Shown in pieces: positions 1 through 13,683 of a stretch of 64,000 bases of DNA. How positions within the stretch are numbered: the first letter of the stretch is position 1; the number at the start of each line of letters is the position of its first letter. Below the pieces are notes generated by a model. It saw nothing but the letters and a program-made list of their open reading frames with translations. It was not told the origin of the DNA and did not search any database. Source of the stretch: Acanthaster planci (Eukaryota; Echinodermata; Asteroidea; Valvatida; Acanthasteridae); the NCBI RefSeq assembly GCF_001949145.1, contig NW_019091640.1, forward strand, positions 120,644 through 184,643, read 5' to 3'. Made by a program: the position numbers and the translations under genes.

Positions 1-3000
1 GTTCCCGAATCTTGTGGGAGTTGGTGTCTATCCTCAACGGTCAAGATGACAGCCTGCTGCCTGATGACTACAGCAAAGGAATCATGCATGCAAAGCACCT
101 GGTCAAATTTAAAGCCGTGAGTCGCTCTAAATCTTTGGAATGCCATTTTTAGGTGAAAAATGCTGACACACGATTAGCCACCACTATTTAAGAGGAAGTT
201 TAGGGCAGAGTTGGATCGGCAGCCATTTTACGACCACTATTCAGGATCAGAAATATCATGTCTTGAGTACAAGGCAGAATTGACCAGTTGTTGACTAACT
301 GATGGAACTAGATATAAAATGAATCCCACTACATGCTTACGTTTGTTTGACTTTGCACTTACCTTTTGCCTTCAACCTTTCTGCAGTGGTGTGATTTCTC
401 CCTGCCTTTCTCACCCCAAAATTGTTGATTTTTTTTTAGAGATTTAGTTAATCATGTTTTGCCTCATTTTAGCACTTTGCAAACAAAAAGTCCAAGTGCA
501 ACATTGACTGAGGCATTGTCATGTGAGAAAACTTGTGTCTTTTTAGGTAAAAAGACCTGAAAAGTCTCTGTACTTTGTTGTCATCTGTGCAACCCCTCTA
601 CTGGATTTTATGTGGATTCTTCTACCTCCCCTAATCTCATCCCTGTCTCCCGTGGCCCACAGTCAGAAGCCCAGGAGTTAGAGATGGCCAGGATGGCACG
701 GCCTTGCTCCACGATGACCAGTGCCAAGGGACGGGAGGAGAAACTGCGAGAGGCTGCCAGTATCCACATCCGATTGGGCCAGGTCCATCGATACTGCGAA
801 CTCATGGTGGAAATTCACGAGGTGGATTTGTTGGATGTTTCCAGTAGACTTTAGACCTCTGCTATCAAAGCGGATATTTGTGCTAAGCAAAAACCAGTCG
901 TGAACCAGTTAGCAGTGCACCTCATGTGACAGTTTAGATGGTGACCGGTTTTCACAAAATCTTTACTGTGCATTGCCGCAAACTTAAATTTGTCCTGATT
1001 ATTCTCATCCAAAGTACCTTGAAAGAGGTGATTCATAGTTTGTCAGAAATTGTTGGCTGTCCCCGTCAGCAAAAGCTCCAAGTAACTAAATGGACATTGA
1101 TTGGAACTGTCATTTGTAAAGCTTTTGGTTTGTGCCCCAAAATTGATATACATGTATTTTATTCACTTGTGCATGTACATGCAACCCCATGCAGCATGGG
1201 TATAAATCTGGGGGGAAGGGTACACCCTACATCTCCCCCACACAATCAAACTTTTTAGGTGGGTGGATGGGTTATTGAATCATCCTCCCCACACACACAC
1301 ACAAAAGTGTGTATTTGCCTGCAACTGGGGACCCCCTATTGTTCCTCTTTTGTTTGTACTTTAACCTTTTGAGAAGACCACCCATACATGTATGTTTTGT
1401 ACACAGTTGTCAATCGGGGACCCTCTGTCAATCGGGGACCTTATTGTCCTCTATTGTTCAGGGTCCCCAATTGAATGCAGAAACAAACTCACACAGACTT
1501 TTGGGGGGTGAGCAAAAAAAAGAAAGAGGATGGTGAAGAATTTTTCGGACTCCCAACAACTAAAATGCATTCAGTATCACTCAAAAAAGGGAGGATAATT
1601 AAAAAAGCCCTAAATATGTCATTCTAAATGTAACAACCTCATAGAGTATCATTGTGTCACCCCCTTCCCCACTTTTCACATTTTCATGTTATCCCCCCCA
1701 CCACCTTTTCCCATCTCCCACCCCCCCAATTCCCAGCACAGATTTACGCCACTGCCATGCAGTGTTATGTAGAATGTAGGGGGGTGTGGCAAAGATTTTT
1801 AGCTGTGGACTGCAAAGCTGATCCGAGAGGCTTAACACCAAGAAATTAGAATGATTTCAGTGGATACCATTTTGGTGCAAGATATCTATTTCACCATTGG
1901 AAAGTGACGATTGTACTGTCCATCTTGTCATTTTAGGGAGGAAATGAATGTCAAATGTTTACTCCTCTGAAGTGATTGCATCCCGACATTAAGAGTCCCA
2001 TACATTTTGTATCAGAATCTGAAAGCTGGATATACTCTAATTTGCTCGGTATTTTTCTTTCTTTTGTTTTTAGTGGGAGAAAGCCTTATCTATTGCCCCT
2101 GCTGTGTCTATGGATTACTGGAGAAAGCTCTCGGAAAGGTGAATGAAGTGGAAGATATTGCACCATCTAAAACCGTTTTACTTTTAGCAAACCTAATGAA
2201 GATGTAGAGTTGTTTGACTTTAATCAGTTTGGTTAAATCATTGATTCTCCACTGTGAATGGTAATTTACAGTTTGCAAGCCCTTGATGATTAAACAGTGA
2301 TTTGGGTAATATCGCTTATTAAGAAAGCTTTTGTAGATTATTCTCAACAGGGCTGTTGGATCTAGTGGGATATTCTTGTTGCAAAAGTATTCTCTAGGTT
2401 TGGATAAAAACCTCATTTTAATTACTCTCTTAAATGGGCTGTTTTCTTAAGTGCGTCGTACCCATTGTGTCATTTCTTAGATTAGTCATGTAAATCTTTG
2501 TAGAAAAAGCATACATTTTGAATCTTTCTTTGCAAAAATTCTTGAGAATTTCTTCCACATCAGGAAAAGTTTGAGACAACAATTTATAGTCATTGAAGTT
2601 AGAGAGAAAACCTTCCACCCCTACCTTCATTCATTTTCTTGTATTCAGATATGCAAATTTCCTGGCCTCCGAGAGCAGTAACGATTGTGTGCCTTATTAC
2701 ATTGCTACGGGAAATATCCAAAAACTGGTGGACTTCTTCAGCCGACATAACCAGCTGAAAGATGCCATGCTGGTGGCGCAAGTCGCATGTGAGGAAGGCA
2801 TTGAACCCGCAACAGAGCGTGTCCAACCCAGTGTACCCAGCGTGGACCAGAACGGCCTGCAGGAACAATCAGAGGAGAACGTCCGGTGCCTAAACGACGT
2901 GAGCTGCAATCTGGCCAAGCTGTACTTTCAGGATGGCCACCCTATCATGGCTGCATGCTGCCATATGGCCGTGGGAAACACAAGGGTAAGTGTAGGGTCA

Positions 3001-6000
3001 AGCAAACCACTAATGTTGTTATTTCAGTGTCACCACCATCTGGGCCAGATGATATTGTGGGGCAGATCATAGTGTGATAATAACGGACATCAGAGGAAAT
3101 AACTCGTTTGACCATCAGTTTCAGTCCGTAACTGACCCATACTGATTTTTTTCCATAAAGACATTTAGACAAAATGCCAGTTTCCATGAAAAAGACCAAT
3201 AAAATTGGGAGTAAAGTTTGCACATTTTGAAAGGTTCAAGAAAATAAGGAGTTCTCATTCTTTCCACCCATCATTGACATGATTGCAAAAAAAAAAAAGA
3301 AAAATGCCCATTCTCCCTCCAACCACCTGATCTTTTTGGCAGACTATGCAGTTGTTGAAGCACAGTATCAAACGGTAGGAATCGCTGTGAGTTGCTTTAT
3401 TCTTCTTTGTTTTAGTACGCCCTCTCGAAACTGATTCGTGGCCATGAGCTAGAGCTAGCCATAAGTGTTGGCAGGGCACTAGAGGGCAGCAGACACCCAG
3501 ATCTGATCTCCATGGCAGCACAATACCTCACTCTGCGCTGCCAGAGGATGGACAAATGGTGAGGGATGGTCATTATCTTTGTGCTTGTCAGTCTGATGGT
3601 CACTTCCCCACAGATGCTTTTGTCTAAGTTCCCTTTGGCAGGAGATTCCTTTTGCGTAGTAATAAAGTTACCACAGCCCTTGTAACTAGTGACACGCAGT
3701 CTGTGTACAGACAAATCTGGTGACCATGATAATTCTATCACAGCTCATTTGCAGCCGCCCTCACCAGTGGCAGTAAACTTCGTAATAACTATTGTAGAGA
3801 GCCACTGGTCAGTCACAATACCTCCGCACAAATCCCCACACAGTCGTTTCCACCGTTAAAAGGAGACCATCAGAAATGGCCAGTGAAACACTGCTGGAAG
3901 TAAGATTTGTTCAGTCCTAGATTTGAAATGTTAATCATGGTATAGACTAATCTGAGGAGATGCCGTTACTGCAATAGCACCCAGCAATATGTAGTTGAAA
4001 TCATCACAGGGCCAGCGAGAAGACCCATCACAGACACAATGTTTATTCACCAGACCAATTACAAGTAACAAGGTGAACAACCACAAAGGAATGCTGTAGG
4101 TGCGGTTCATTAGAATAACTTATACCTTAAATCTAGACTGGTAGTCTTTTTGTGGTCTTGTGATGGTTATATGGGGTCTTGTGATGGTCTTTAAGGAGTC
4201 CCGAGGACAAAATCGGTACAACCACATTCATTGGCCTTTTTAAATATAGAAGCCAGTATATGCGCGTTGGTAACTTCCACTGTCCTGTTGGTTGAAGGGG
4301 TATGTGACTCGTACGTACTTCCTGCAGGCAAGCTTGGTACCACTTTAGCTGGTAGTTCTCATCATCGATTTAGTTTTTACACAGCCACATTAGACAGCCA
4401 CGAGAGTTCTCTTGGGTGTAATGATGCAAGGAATATTTATGTTTCTAAGTGGACGTTTCAATGGTATGTGTTGTGAGAGAGCCTTGAGGTTTTAGTGGAA
4501 GATGCTCTCAGTCACAGAAATAATGTTTTGGATTTTAGAAGAATGGTGATTTGTTCATTTCCTGTGTTGTCAGGGACCTTGGTCTGGACATACTGAACAC
4601 ACTCCCCGACCACGAAGGCTCGATGGTCAACTTGTGTGCGCGTTGCGTGTCGTGCAGCACAGAGGTCAACTTCCTCCACCAAAAGGTACAGGAGTTTGAT
4701 GTTGACGGAGAATCATCATGGCTCCCTCTGATCACAGCAGGCTTTTGAACCCTAGGCTGCCTTCTAATTTAATTTCCAGTTTTGTCTCATATAAGTTTCA
4801 TCTTGGCCTCACGGATAACGTTATTTAAATGTTCTCGGTGAAAACCTTTTGAAAATACTGCCCAGATTTTGGCTTCAAGTGATGCAACTTTAAGGCCAAG
4901 TCAATTTAAATGATTGAATATTGAAATATTCAACTTTCCATTTGATTGAATTTTCGGTTGTACCAAATTCCCACAAAAGTATTCAGCTGCTTTGCTATAC
5001 TCATTACACCTTGAAATATCTGTTTAGAATCTCATTTTGCAGCCAGCTCTCCGAGTTGGTAATGTACTCATATTATACTTGGTATAAGTTCCTGCAAATG
5101 TTGTCTGCTATAGGCTGGCCTTCCCAGCTTGACCGAATGCACAGCAAAGGCCCAGGAGTTGGAGGCAAATGGGGACGTGGAGTGTGTCAAGTACTACCTC
5201 CTATCCACTACGCCGGAACGAGCACTGGAACTGGGAATCAGCAAAATCACTGGTACATGCTAATATGCTGAGGGAAGCCTTGACTTAAGTGGAAAAGTAT
5301 GCCTCAGACTTGGCACAGTTGTTTTTTTGTGCTGGAGTGATGGTTTGTTTGTTGCTGAAAGCTTCAAATTTGTCCCATAAACAGTGCAAGTGTATTAAGA
5401 GTAATGACAGTTTCTGGAGAGCTAATGCACAGATCCGCCAAAGAACAGCAATAGATCTGAGGGAACAAAGGGCAGAAATAGGAAGACCACGGCAAGCATC
5501 TTTAAAGAAACTGGTGTTTATCAACAAGTATGGAGTGATTTGTTTCGGATAAAAAGTGTATATTTTCATTGTTCTAGATAAAATGTGCGAAAGGAATTGG
5601 ACGTTACAAGACGTGTTACCCATGATCACGCTACTGAGCAATATACGCAATGATGTGCTGTTACAGAAGAGCGCTACAAAGTAAGTGGTTAAGTACTGAA
5701 CAGCATGGGGTTTTATTTCATGTGGGGTTGAGTTTTATAGAGGGATGTAAGTCGAGAAGGCATGCTGTGATTTAATGGTCATGGTATTGGCAAAACACTG
5801 TCCCTAAGGGTGTCTTGTGGCTGGCCGTCTGGCTTTGCTTCAGTTTAGCTCATCATAGAGATCAAAGGATCACCTGGCATTCCTTGGCTGTCCCTTAGAA
5901 GAATACTTCTTCTTCAAATTACCTTGATGAAATTTCAAAGTATTCACCACCCAAATAGTTACAAGGTTTTGCTCAAAATCAATATATAGTAAACCTCTGT

Positions 6001-8163
6001 TAAACAAGACAGTGAAATTACAAAATATTCAATGACAATGTCGTGAACCATGCAGTAATACTATACATTTCTAGTTCAGTAGTTTGTCACTATCAAAGTT
6101 GATGGATATTCCTGATTCCAGAGAGAGAACTGAGCTGTTGATCTTGAGTCATTACCTCGGAGCCCTGAGAGCAATACGTAGAGGCTATCATAGCATTGTG
6201 GTGCCCCTGCTTGAAAAGTCAAGGTAGGTCTATAGAACAACTTGACTTAGTCGTAGCAGCAAAGCGATTGCCACTTTGTCGTGGAAGTCAGCTGAGGGCA
6301 GTATACATGTGTATCATGTAATAAGCAATAAGCAGTGTGAGCCCATCATGCAAGTGCTATTAGTTATTACATGAGTGGGAGTTGAGCGCGAGCATGATAA
6401 CGAATTTATCTTCAAGCAAACTTGCGGCGCAGTAAAGATGTTATTAGGGCCTATGCTCACATATGCTTGGGGCTCACAAGAAAAATTGGAGAGCCTACAA
6501 AGATATCACAGTGTGTTTCTGTCTTTGAATTTTCAGCATTGGAAAAGCTTCCAACTGGCTAGTACATAGAATATTAGTATAGCTTGGTATTAACATAAAA
6601 TGTGAGGCTCAAGTGCTTAATGGCACAATGAACTCGATGCAGGTGCATTTGACTTAGAAAGGCCTATGGAACACTAGTGCCTAAGGCATTCAGAACACTT
6701 GGTCCTGCGCTACCTTGTACTACAGAGTACCATCTTGAGTTTGTACTGGGTGCAGTTGATTGTAATGATTAATTGCCTTGGTGGGAATTTTACTGGATTA
6801 TTTGGACTCACTCTAGGAGCATGTTGATGAAGAAAGACCTGGACACGGAAGTTGATGTGCCTTTGACTGAGGAACAGGTGCAAAGTGAGCTGGATGCGTG
6901 GACAGCACAAAGGCAGTATGAAGAAAGGTACAGGGGTTGGTTACTTCCAGGCTTGGTTGTTTCCATAGCGTTTCCTGGTCTTCATGGCCGTCCATAGTTT
7001 ACCTGTATGGTAACATGTGTCCTGTCTTGTTTCGAGAACGTCAAAACGGTGTTCTCTGCAGCAGATTAACCACTACCATTTTTTATAACTTTACGCTGCA
7101 AAAAATATCAAGGTCATTTTTTTCAGAAGTGCGTTCACATTGCTCTTTTATTTCCCTTTAAAAGGTGAATGCTTATGTAAACTTTGCTATCCGTATATTG
7201 ATTTACTGATTCTTGTACTGGTTAAGGGATTTATCAATCATTTAACTGTAGTCACTATTGATCAGATTGATTAATTGTGCAGATAAGATTAATTGTGGAG
7301 ATTAATTATGTACAGTAATCAGTAAGCATTATTCCATTTCTCAGTTGTCAATACATCAGTCACATACCTGTTAAGGCAGTCAGTCATTATAAAGAAATAT
7401 CCTCACTTCACGGTCTAGGAAAGCAAGCTCCCCTGACACCAGGCCTCTCAGCGAAGCCCAGACAGCTGTCTACAATGTGCTCATCCAGCGGGTGGGGGCC
7501 GAGGAGACGGAGCTAGAATGTGGCATTGACCTGGTGGCCGGATCACGGCTTCCATGCCACTCTGATGTCCACATGTCTTTCCTGACGGGTGCCAGGATTC
7601 AGGTCAGTCATCGTGCGTATTGCACCCTCACTCCCAGGGATCGCTGTATTTTCAACTCCATGTTCAACAGAAAAAATTGAATACAAGACTTTCTTCCTGT
7701 ATCCTAATTCAGTACTGCAACTGGGAAGATGTGATACATATTATGTATTTAGTTATTCCAAAGTGTATTTTATGTTTTAATGCTTTCTGTGAATCACTGC
7801 ATTTACTTTCTTTCATAAACAATCCCTCGTAAAAAAATTCTCCCTCACATTCACGGCCAGGAATTACCATTGGCATTAGCTGGCTCATTGAGTTGTTTTC
7901 TCGAAAGCTGTCTTTTTTCCATCACATTTTTCTTCACCAGCTGTCCAAAAACACTGTAGCTGGTCCCAGTTTGAACGGTGTTTGTTCTTGATATTCCTTT
8001 TCAAAGTTTTGACATTAATCTCCTGGTTTTGATTTTTTTCCAGGGTCCTGTGTTTTTCCTAGAGGATGGCAAGTCTGCTATCGCTCTCAACGATGCCCTG
8101 ATGTGGGCCAAGGTTAACCCTTTCTCCCCGCTGGGAACCGGTGCAACCATGAATCCATTCTGA
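1..8163 (+). CDS. WDR17: WDR17, C-terminal part (12 exons, 5' truncated by window)
   Basis: Exons 1-116, 663-821, 2074-2138, 2649-2985, 3416-3558, 4574-4685, 5114-5252, 5578-5680, 6122-6223, 6817-6927, 7419-7602 and 8044-8163 join in phase with AG acceptors and GT donors to about 562 residues ending in TGA. Translation matches my memory of the C-terminal half of the WD-repeat protein WDR17 (about 1,320 aa in human): it opens with LWELVSILNGQDD, continues through LREAASIHIRLGQVHRY and YYIATGNIQKLVDFF, and ends NPFSPLGTGATMNPF. This part lies after the beta-propellers and reads as helical TPR-like repeats (A/L-rich pairs, several Cys). The N-terminal WD repeats lie left of base 1. Function is poorly known; a ciliary or transport role is inferred from architecture. 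The acceptor at 5113 was preferred over one 15 bases downstream because only it keeps phase. The 3' end of the transcript is not recognisable. Confidence 0.9.
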
Positions 8164-9577
8164 TGATGGGTACCAGCCATATCATAAACCTTCAGCCTCT
8201 TCATAAGGAAGGTGTGACAGAGAAAACACAATATCTCCTGGATGGAGATTTCTCCTCCTGACTTCACTGACTGACCAGGGCAATCCACAAGGCAATCTTG
8301 TTATCAATACTAAATACCACATTCTGTGGTTTTGTAAAAAAGCAAAACTGGCCTTTTGAAGTTTCCCTCAAGAATACTATGCTTTGCAAGAAACTGAAAC
8401 CTTAGTGTAAATTATGCATTTTTTAGATATGAATCTGTTAAAAATTCCGATGACAGAAAAGTCACCTTTCAATTTTGGGGCAAACTTCAGTTTCACCCGG
8501 GACATTATCCCAGTGAAATATATTTATGTATCCTACTGATTAACAGTGTGCAAGATGTTTTGAAAGACCACTACTCATAGTTGAATATGACTCGCACTTT
8601 CTACAGCAGGTGACTGTCAGTGCCCAGTGTAATCTGTACACAGGTCATCTGATGCTTTGTATAGCCATCAACAGAATGCACAGTAATAGCTGAAGACACT
8701 CATAGAGTTAGAGATTGCCCACCTAGGCTTGGAGAGCTTAGATTGTGCAGTCCCGAGTCTGTGCACAGGGGGTCACGGGGTTGCATCTTGTTTGAGTTTT
8801 CTTTGTGCAACTGAAGATAGCTGTGGATTTGTTTACTGTGTGTTTGTTGTTATGTTGCATTTGTTTGGTTGCCTTGTGTGAAGTGACAGAACTTGTATAT
8901 TGCAGCCTTTTGGGGGGCCAGAACTCCAGTGGCCAGTGTTTTTATTTGTGGTGAAATTTTTGTATGCCAAGCAGGTGCAGTGTTCATTTAGACTTACCTA
9001 TTTTTAGCTTATATTGATGACAACAGACCAGACACCGTCATTCTTATTTGTTCATCTCTTAGTGGAGCTGGTATTAGAGTCATTGAACTGGTACTTCATC
9101 TAAATTTTCCTTGAAACTAAGAAAAGTCACTGTGTTCTTTCCAAATTATGAAACTTAGTTCTTTAGGTTACAAATCTGTTACCACGGTGACTGTGGCTAT
9201 GCAGTTTTCTGTAAAATTTAGAATGTGAATAGAAATTCCAAAAATCGCTTTAGTTTCTTTTTAGAGTTTTGGGAACATTGTGAAATAGGAACTGAATGAA
9301 AAGGATGTTGTTTCAGTATAACATGAGATTAGGTAGGCAGTGTCCACTCACTGAATTATTTTACAGTAAACACGGGTAAATTTCATCCAGCTGTAAAGCA
9401 AATTCTCTGACCACTGAAAAGCTTGCCTAGTGTACACTGGCGAACTGCCAAGCTGTAATGCAGTCTTGCATTTGTGTGATTGGTATTCAGCTACTTTCTG
9501 CGTGCACAAATTGTCCAAATGGTGTTTCCTACTTGAAAGCAGCGCTGTGAGCAATCCAAATGGATTGGCAAAGTACC
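8164..9577 (+). other. Probable WDR17 3' UTR and flank
   Basis: This AT-rich stretch after the WDR17 stop codon has no convincing ORF and no obvious canonical AATAAA signal, so the transcript end could not be placed. It runs into the assembly gap. Confidence 0.5.
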
Positions 9578-9726
9578 NNNNNNNNNNNNNNNNNNNNNNN
9601 NNNNNNNNNNNNNNNNNNNNNNNNNNNNNNNNNNNNNNNNNNNNNNNNNNNNNNNNNNNNNNNNNNNNNNNNNNNNNNNNNNNNNNNNNNNNNNNNNNNN
9701 NNNNNNNNNNNNNNNNNNNNNNNNNN
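9578..9726. other. Assembly gap (149 N)
   Basis: An uninterrupted run of N. Open frames crossing it are artefacts of unknown sequence. Confidence 0.99.
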
Positions 9727-12263
9727 ATTGTCCAAATTTTGAGAGATGATAGATTGAAAACATACAGAAGTTTGGTTCAGATCAGACTAGGGAATATTGA
9801 ATTATGGGACAGTAAAGTTGGAAAAATTTTGTGCACGTTCCTACGGGAATGTCTCCCAAATGACCCGTTAGCAGTAATGTTAATTACCACTTGTACATGT
9901 ACAGACTATGCACTTAAATGGAGTTTTAAAAGAAATTCAGCTAATCTGAGGCTAGGTTGCTCTGCTCTATTGCCTGCCTCCCCGAGAACAGCCCTTGACA
10001 AGATCCAGAAACCAGTGTTACCTGCGTCATGACTTACAAGAGTGCACGTGCACCTTCAACTTGAGCACTTGTGTGATACTCACATGTGGCATTGGTGGCA
10101 CTGTAATGGGGACTCCTCGGATAAGTCTGTTCTTACTGATTCTTGAATCAATGAACACAGATTTATTTCTTGTCATCAGTTAGATTAGTTCCCTACTCAG
10201 TGCACGCAGTAGTTTGTGAGCCTTTGGGAAGGGAGCAGGCTAAACTTCTTCAGCTGTGCTTTGTATACATTAGGCAAAAGACAGTGTAGGTAACCAAGAG
10301 GAGAAGGTAATTGTGATGTTGTTTTATGCATGATAGGATTGCTGTCAATTGAAACATTATATTTTATGGACATTAGATTCTCTACAATAGTTGTAGTAGT
10401 TTGCACCAACATTGAGTTCTCTGTAAAAAAAAAAAAAAAGATGATTTATTCAGAATTTTTCAAAATCCAGCTGTAATTTTTGTTTTTAAGTAGTTCTAAC
10501 CTAGGTGTAGGTTAACAGTTTCAGATTTGTTTAATTTTGTCCATCCACTAATGATATCTTAAAAATATGCACATATCAAGTTACAAAATAGAATGCTTCC
10601 TTCATAGCCGTGTCATGAAAGAGTGCAGTACTTCAAGTGTGTTGTGAACAAAAGCGATCAAATTTTGCAGCTATATGCGTTTGCTTTTTAGTATTGTTTG
10701 AAATAACAGCACCTTATCATTGGGTGTGTGAACGAAAACAACTGACCTTCTGAACTGCCCGTTGAGCATTCAGAAGGAATTAACCTTAGTCCTGAAATGT
10801 TGTGGAGTATTCGTTTTAGCAGTAATGAGGTACTGTAACCTAGATTATTGCTCGCCAAAAAGGGTTGTGCTTAACTTTCTGTGCCATGTCTGACATGAGT
10901 GCCAAGAGCTAGGGCTACGTGTGTTGTCAACATGTGTCTGTGCATTTGCAACCAGGAGAGACCTAGACCTAGCTCTGGACACAAGATGCGGACACTGCCT
11001 TAGGCAAAGCAGTATCAGCTGGGAATGTGAATGCATACACTAGCAGAGCTGTAGTCAAGGTCTTAATCTGAATTCACCAAGTGACTTGAATCCAAATGCA
11101 GTTGATTAGAACAAACACTGTGAAATAAGGCCGACACATTGGAGTAATCAGGTCATCAGTAATGTGTGGGAAATTAGATATTTGGAGAAAAGACGTCGGG
11201 GAAAATTTCAAGCGTTGAGGTAAAAAATGCAGATGTTGCACATTTGTGAAATGGGTGTGTTGAAACACTTGTATCGCTGCTCAGTCTAAGCACTCAGCGT
11301 CAACAGTTCCTTGAGAAAGCTTGATTTCTATTGGACAAGCTCATGTTGGGGCATATCAGATGAATTGGGGAAAAAGGCTTGACAGCAGTTCTGATAAAAA
11401 GAGAGCCCATGTATTGCCGGCCTTCGTGCTGCTTTTCATTTCGTGTTTGGCTCTTCATTATAATTAAGTGCTTTTAAACAAAGGCCCATAGGCTCAGAGT
11501 TAATGACAAGAATGAGTTTTTAGTTTTTGTTTGTGATGAACAACTCTGCTGTCAATCTGACTTGAATGTATATTTTGAATTTGAAATGATATAGATATTG
11601 ATGATTGTCAGTATAATGATCAAAAGAAGAAGCTGTAAGAAATGTAAAAAAATATATCTGAACAATTCTTTGTATTGAGATGAAATTTCAAATACTTTTA
11701 TATTATGGAATCAAGTATCTATAAATTCTATGTATGATCTACTGCACAGGTGCTTTAAAATGAGTTAATATTTGGTTTATACATGTAGTCTTGATGTCGT
11801 CGGGGAAGATCATACTTAATGACAAGCCTGTACAGGTTGGACTTTGATTTTAAAAGCAATTCTCAAATCATACTTGCAGGGTAAAATAACTTTAAAATGT
11901 TTTTAAAAAAGCAGTTCCAGTTTAGGAAACCTAGTCATGTTGAGACGTGTTTCAATCATGAGCTTGTGTTTTTCTGAAATGGCTTGTACCTTCCAGCATG
12001 CTGAAACTGGATATTATGTTGAACATTGCTTATACAGATCTCTCAAAGGATACACCCTCCCCAGAAATTAGAAAAGGGGGAAAACAAATCTATCGATAGT
12101 CAGCCTTGGTCAGTTTTAACTGTGATCCAACCCATTGGGGGCCCCCCCTCTAGGAAATGAGGGCCCCCTGAAAGTCAGTTTATCCAACGGTGCATTTAGT
12201 GCCAGTGACTACATGTAGATGATGAGACAGTAAAGACGACAATGAAGAAATGTTCAGTTTTAG
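9727..12263. other. Intergenic, no gene seen
   Basis: AT-rich DNA downstream of WDR17 with only short chance ORFs. It has an A-run near 10423-10438 and no motif supporting a coding exon. Part of it may belong to a long WDR17 3' UTR. Confidence 0.5.
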
Positions 12264-12420
12264 CAGTGGGAGGAAAATCCTGGATAACCATTCCATGGAA
12301 AACCCACAGAATCAGGCAGGGACTGAAAACCCAATCCACATGCTGACCTAGGTGGGATTCGAACCTGGGTCACAGAGGTGGAAAGCAAGGAAAGAGCCAC
12401 TACCCCAACCAGACTCCCCA
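12264..12420 (-). repeat. tRNA-derived SINE, family 1, copy A
   Basis: Read on the minus strand, it starts near 12420 with a tRNA-like head: an A-box-like TGGTTGGGGTAGTGGCTC, then a B box GGTTCGAATCC (complement of 12355-12365). A body containing GTGGGTTTTCC follows. The same order of motifs and long matching stretches occur on the plus strand at 58001-58360, so this is a dispersed pol III-type retroelement and not a tRNA gene. Confidence 0.8.
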
Positions 12421-12496
12421 TACACTAGTTACTCCACTGCAACTACACAGTGATATTTTTCAGTAGTTTAAAAACAGGATCCCTCCGACGAGGCAT

Positions 12497-13190
12497 GGTA
12501 GTCAATTTCAATGCGTCCACAGCACGTTGTGACCAAATTGTCTCACATTGAGTTTGTCATGAAACAATCCCTAGTCAATGTATTTTCCCATTTCTTTTTC
12601 AATAAATCAGATGGAAACCTTCCTATGCAGACTTCTCAGTACGTTTTGTGAAGGAATTGTCCTTTTTAGGGGCGTGACCTGTGGTGGGGGTGCTGATTTC
12701 ACCGCGCCCACAGCACATTGTGCCCAAATTGTCTCACATTGAGTTTGTTGTGAAACAATCCCTATTCAATGCATTTTCCTGTTTCTTTTACAATAAATCA
12801 GATGGAAACCTTCCTAGGAAGACTACTCAGCATGATTTGTGAAGAAAGTGTCCTTTCTGGGCATGGCCTGCAGTGGGGGCACTTAATTCAACGAGACTGC
12901 AATAAATTGGCCATACTCAGGCCACACGATTTTTTTGTTAAACAAGCACGGAAACCTTCCTAGGCAGACTTCTCAGTATGATTTGTGAAGGAAGTGTCCT
13001 TTTTAGGGGCGTGGCCTGCGGTAGGGAACTGATCATAACAAGAGGGCGGCATGGTGTTTTGTAACAGAAGCCTCATGCATTTCCCTGCTTCTTTTTGACT
13101 CTAAACCAAATGGAAACATTCCTAGGAAGGCTTCCAAGTATTGTACGTTGGGGAAAAGTCTGTTCTGGGGGCGTGGTCTGTGGAGGGAGG
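12497..13190. repeat. Imperfect tandem array, units about 146-191 bp
   Basis: The block GGAAACCTTCCTAGG followed by AGACTTCTCAGTATGATTTG and a GGGGCGTGGCCTG-like segment recurs about four times. Anchor starts lie near 12614, 12805, 12951 and 13113, giving spacings of 191, 146 and 162 bp. The first two units also share the segment CAAATTGTCTCACATTGAG. Units have diverged and carry no coding capacity. The array abuts the piggyBac copy; whether it belongs to that transposon is unclear. Confidence 0.8.
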
Positions 13191-13683
13191 GGGATAATTT
13201 TAACAAGACTGTGGAAGACCTACATCATTTGTTATTCTCAGAGGTAGTAAATTGACTCCACCGGGAGTAAACATTAATGTGAACCATTTCATAAAGCCCC
13301 TCAAAACCAAGATTAAAGAAACCAAATACTAAAATCAAGAGAGTGGTAGCTAAAGAACAGACACAAAGAAATGTACGGGTAAGTTTCGTTTCCAGTAGCA
13401 TTCTTGAAAACAATTAAAAAAAACACAGTGAAAAAATTAGGAAGGGGTAACAAAGTCCCGAACAAAAAACCAACAATCTACAAGAGGGTGATTACAAAAC
13501 AAAGAGGTAAATCTCAAGTGAAGGTGTAACAAAATTAACGTAAATGTTGAAAGTAAAAAACTAAATTCTAAAATTATGAATCAATGACGGCAAAGACGAT
13601 AACACAAAATAAATGTAAATAAGACAAACTAAAACTAAAAACAATAAACTGTGAATAAAAGAAACTAAATCCATATGAACTGT
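13191..13683. other. 3' flank of piggyBac ORF
   Basis: AT-rich, with A-rich runs on the plus strand (T-rich on the transposase strand). It probably contains the transposon's 3' untranslated and terminal sequence. TTAA sites occur near 13199, 13417 and 13546, but no matching inverted terminal repeat could be paired with the other side. Confidence 0.5.

Noticed and set aside
9430-10032. 200-codon plus-strand ORF
   Set aside because: It reads through 149 N bases; both sides lack coding character.
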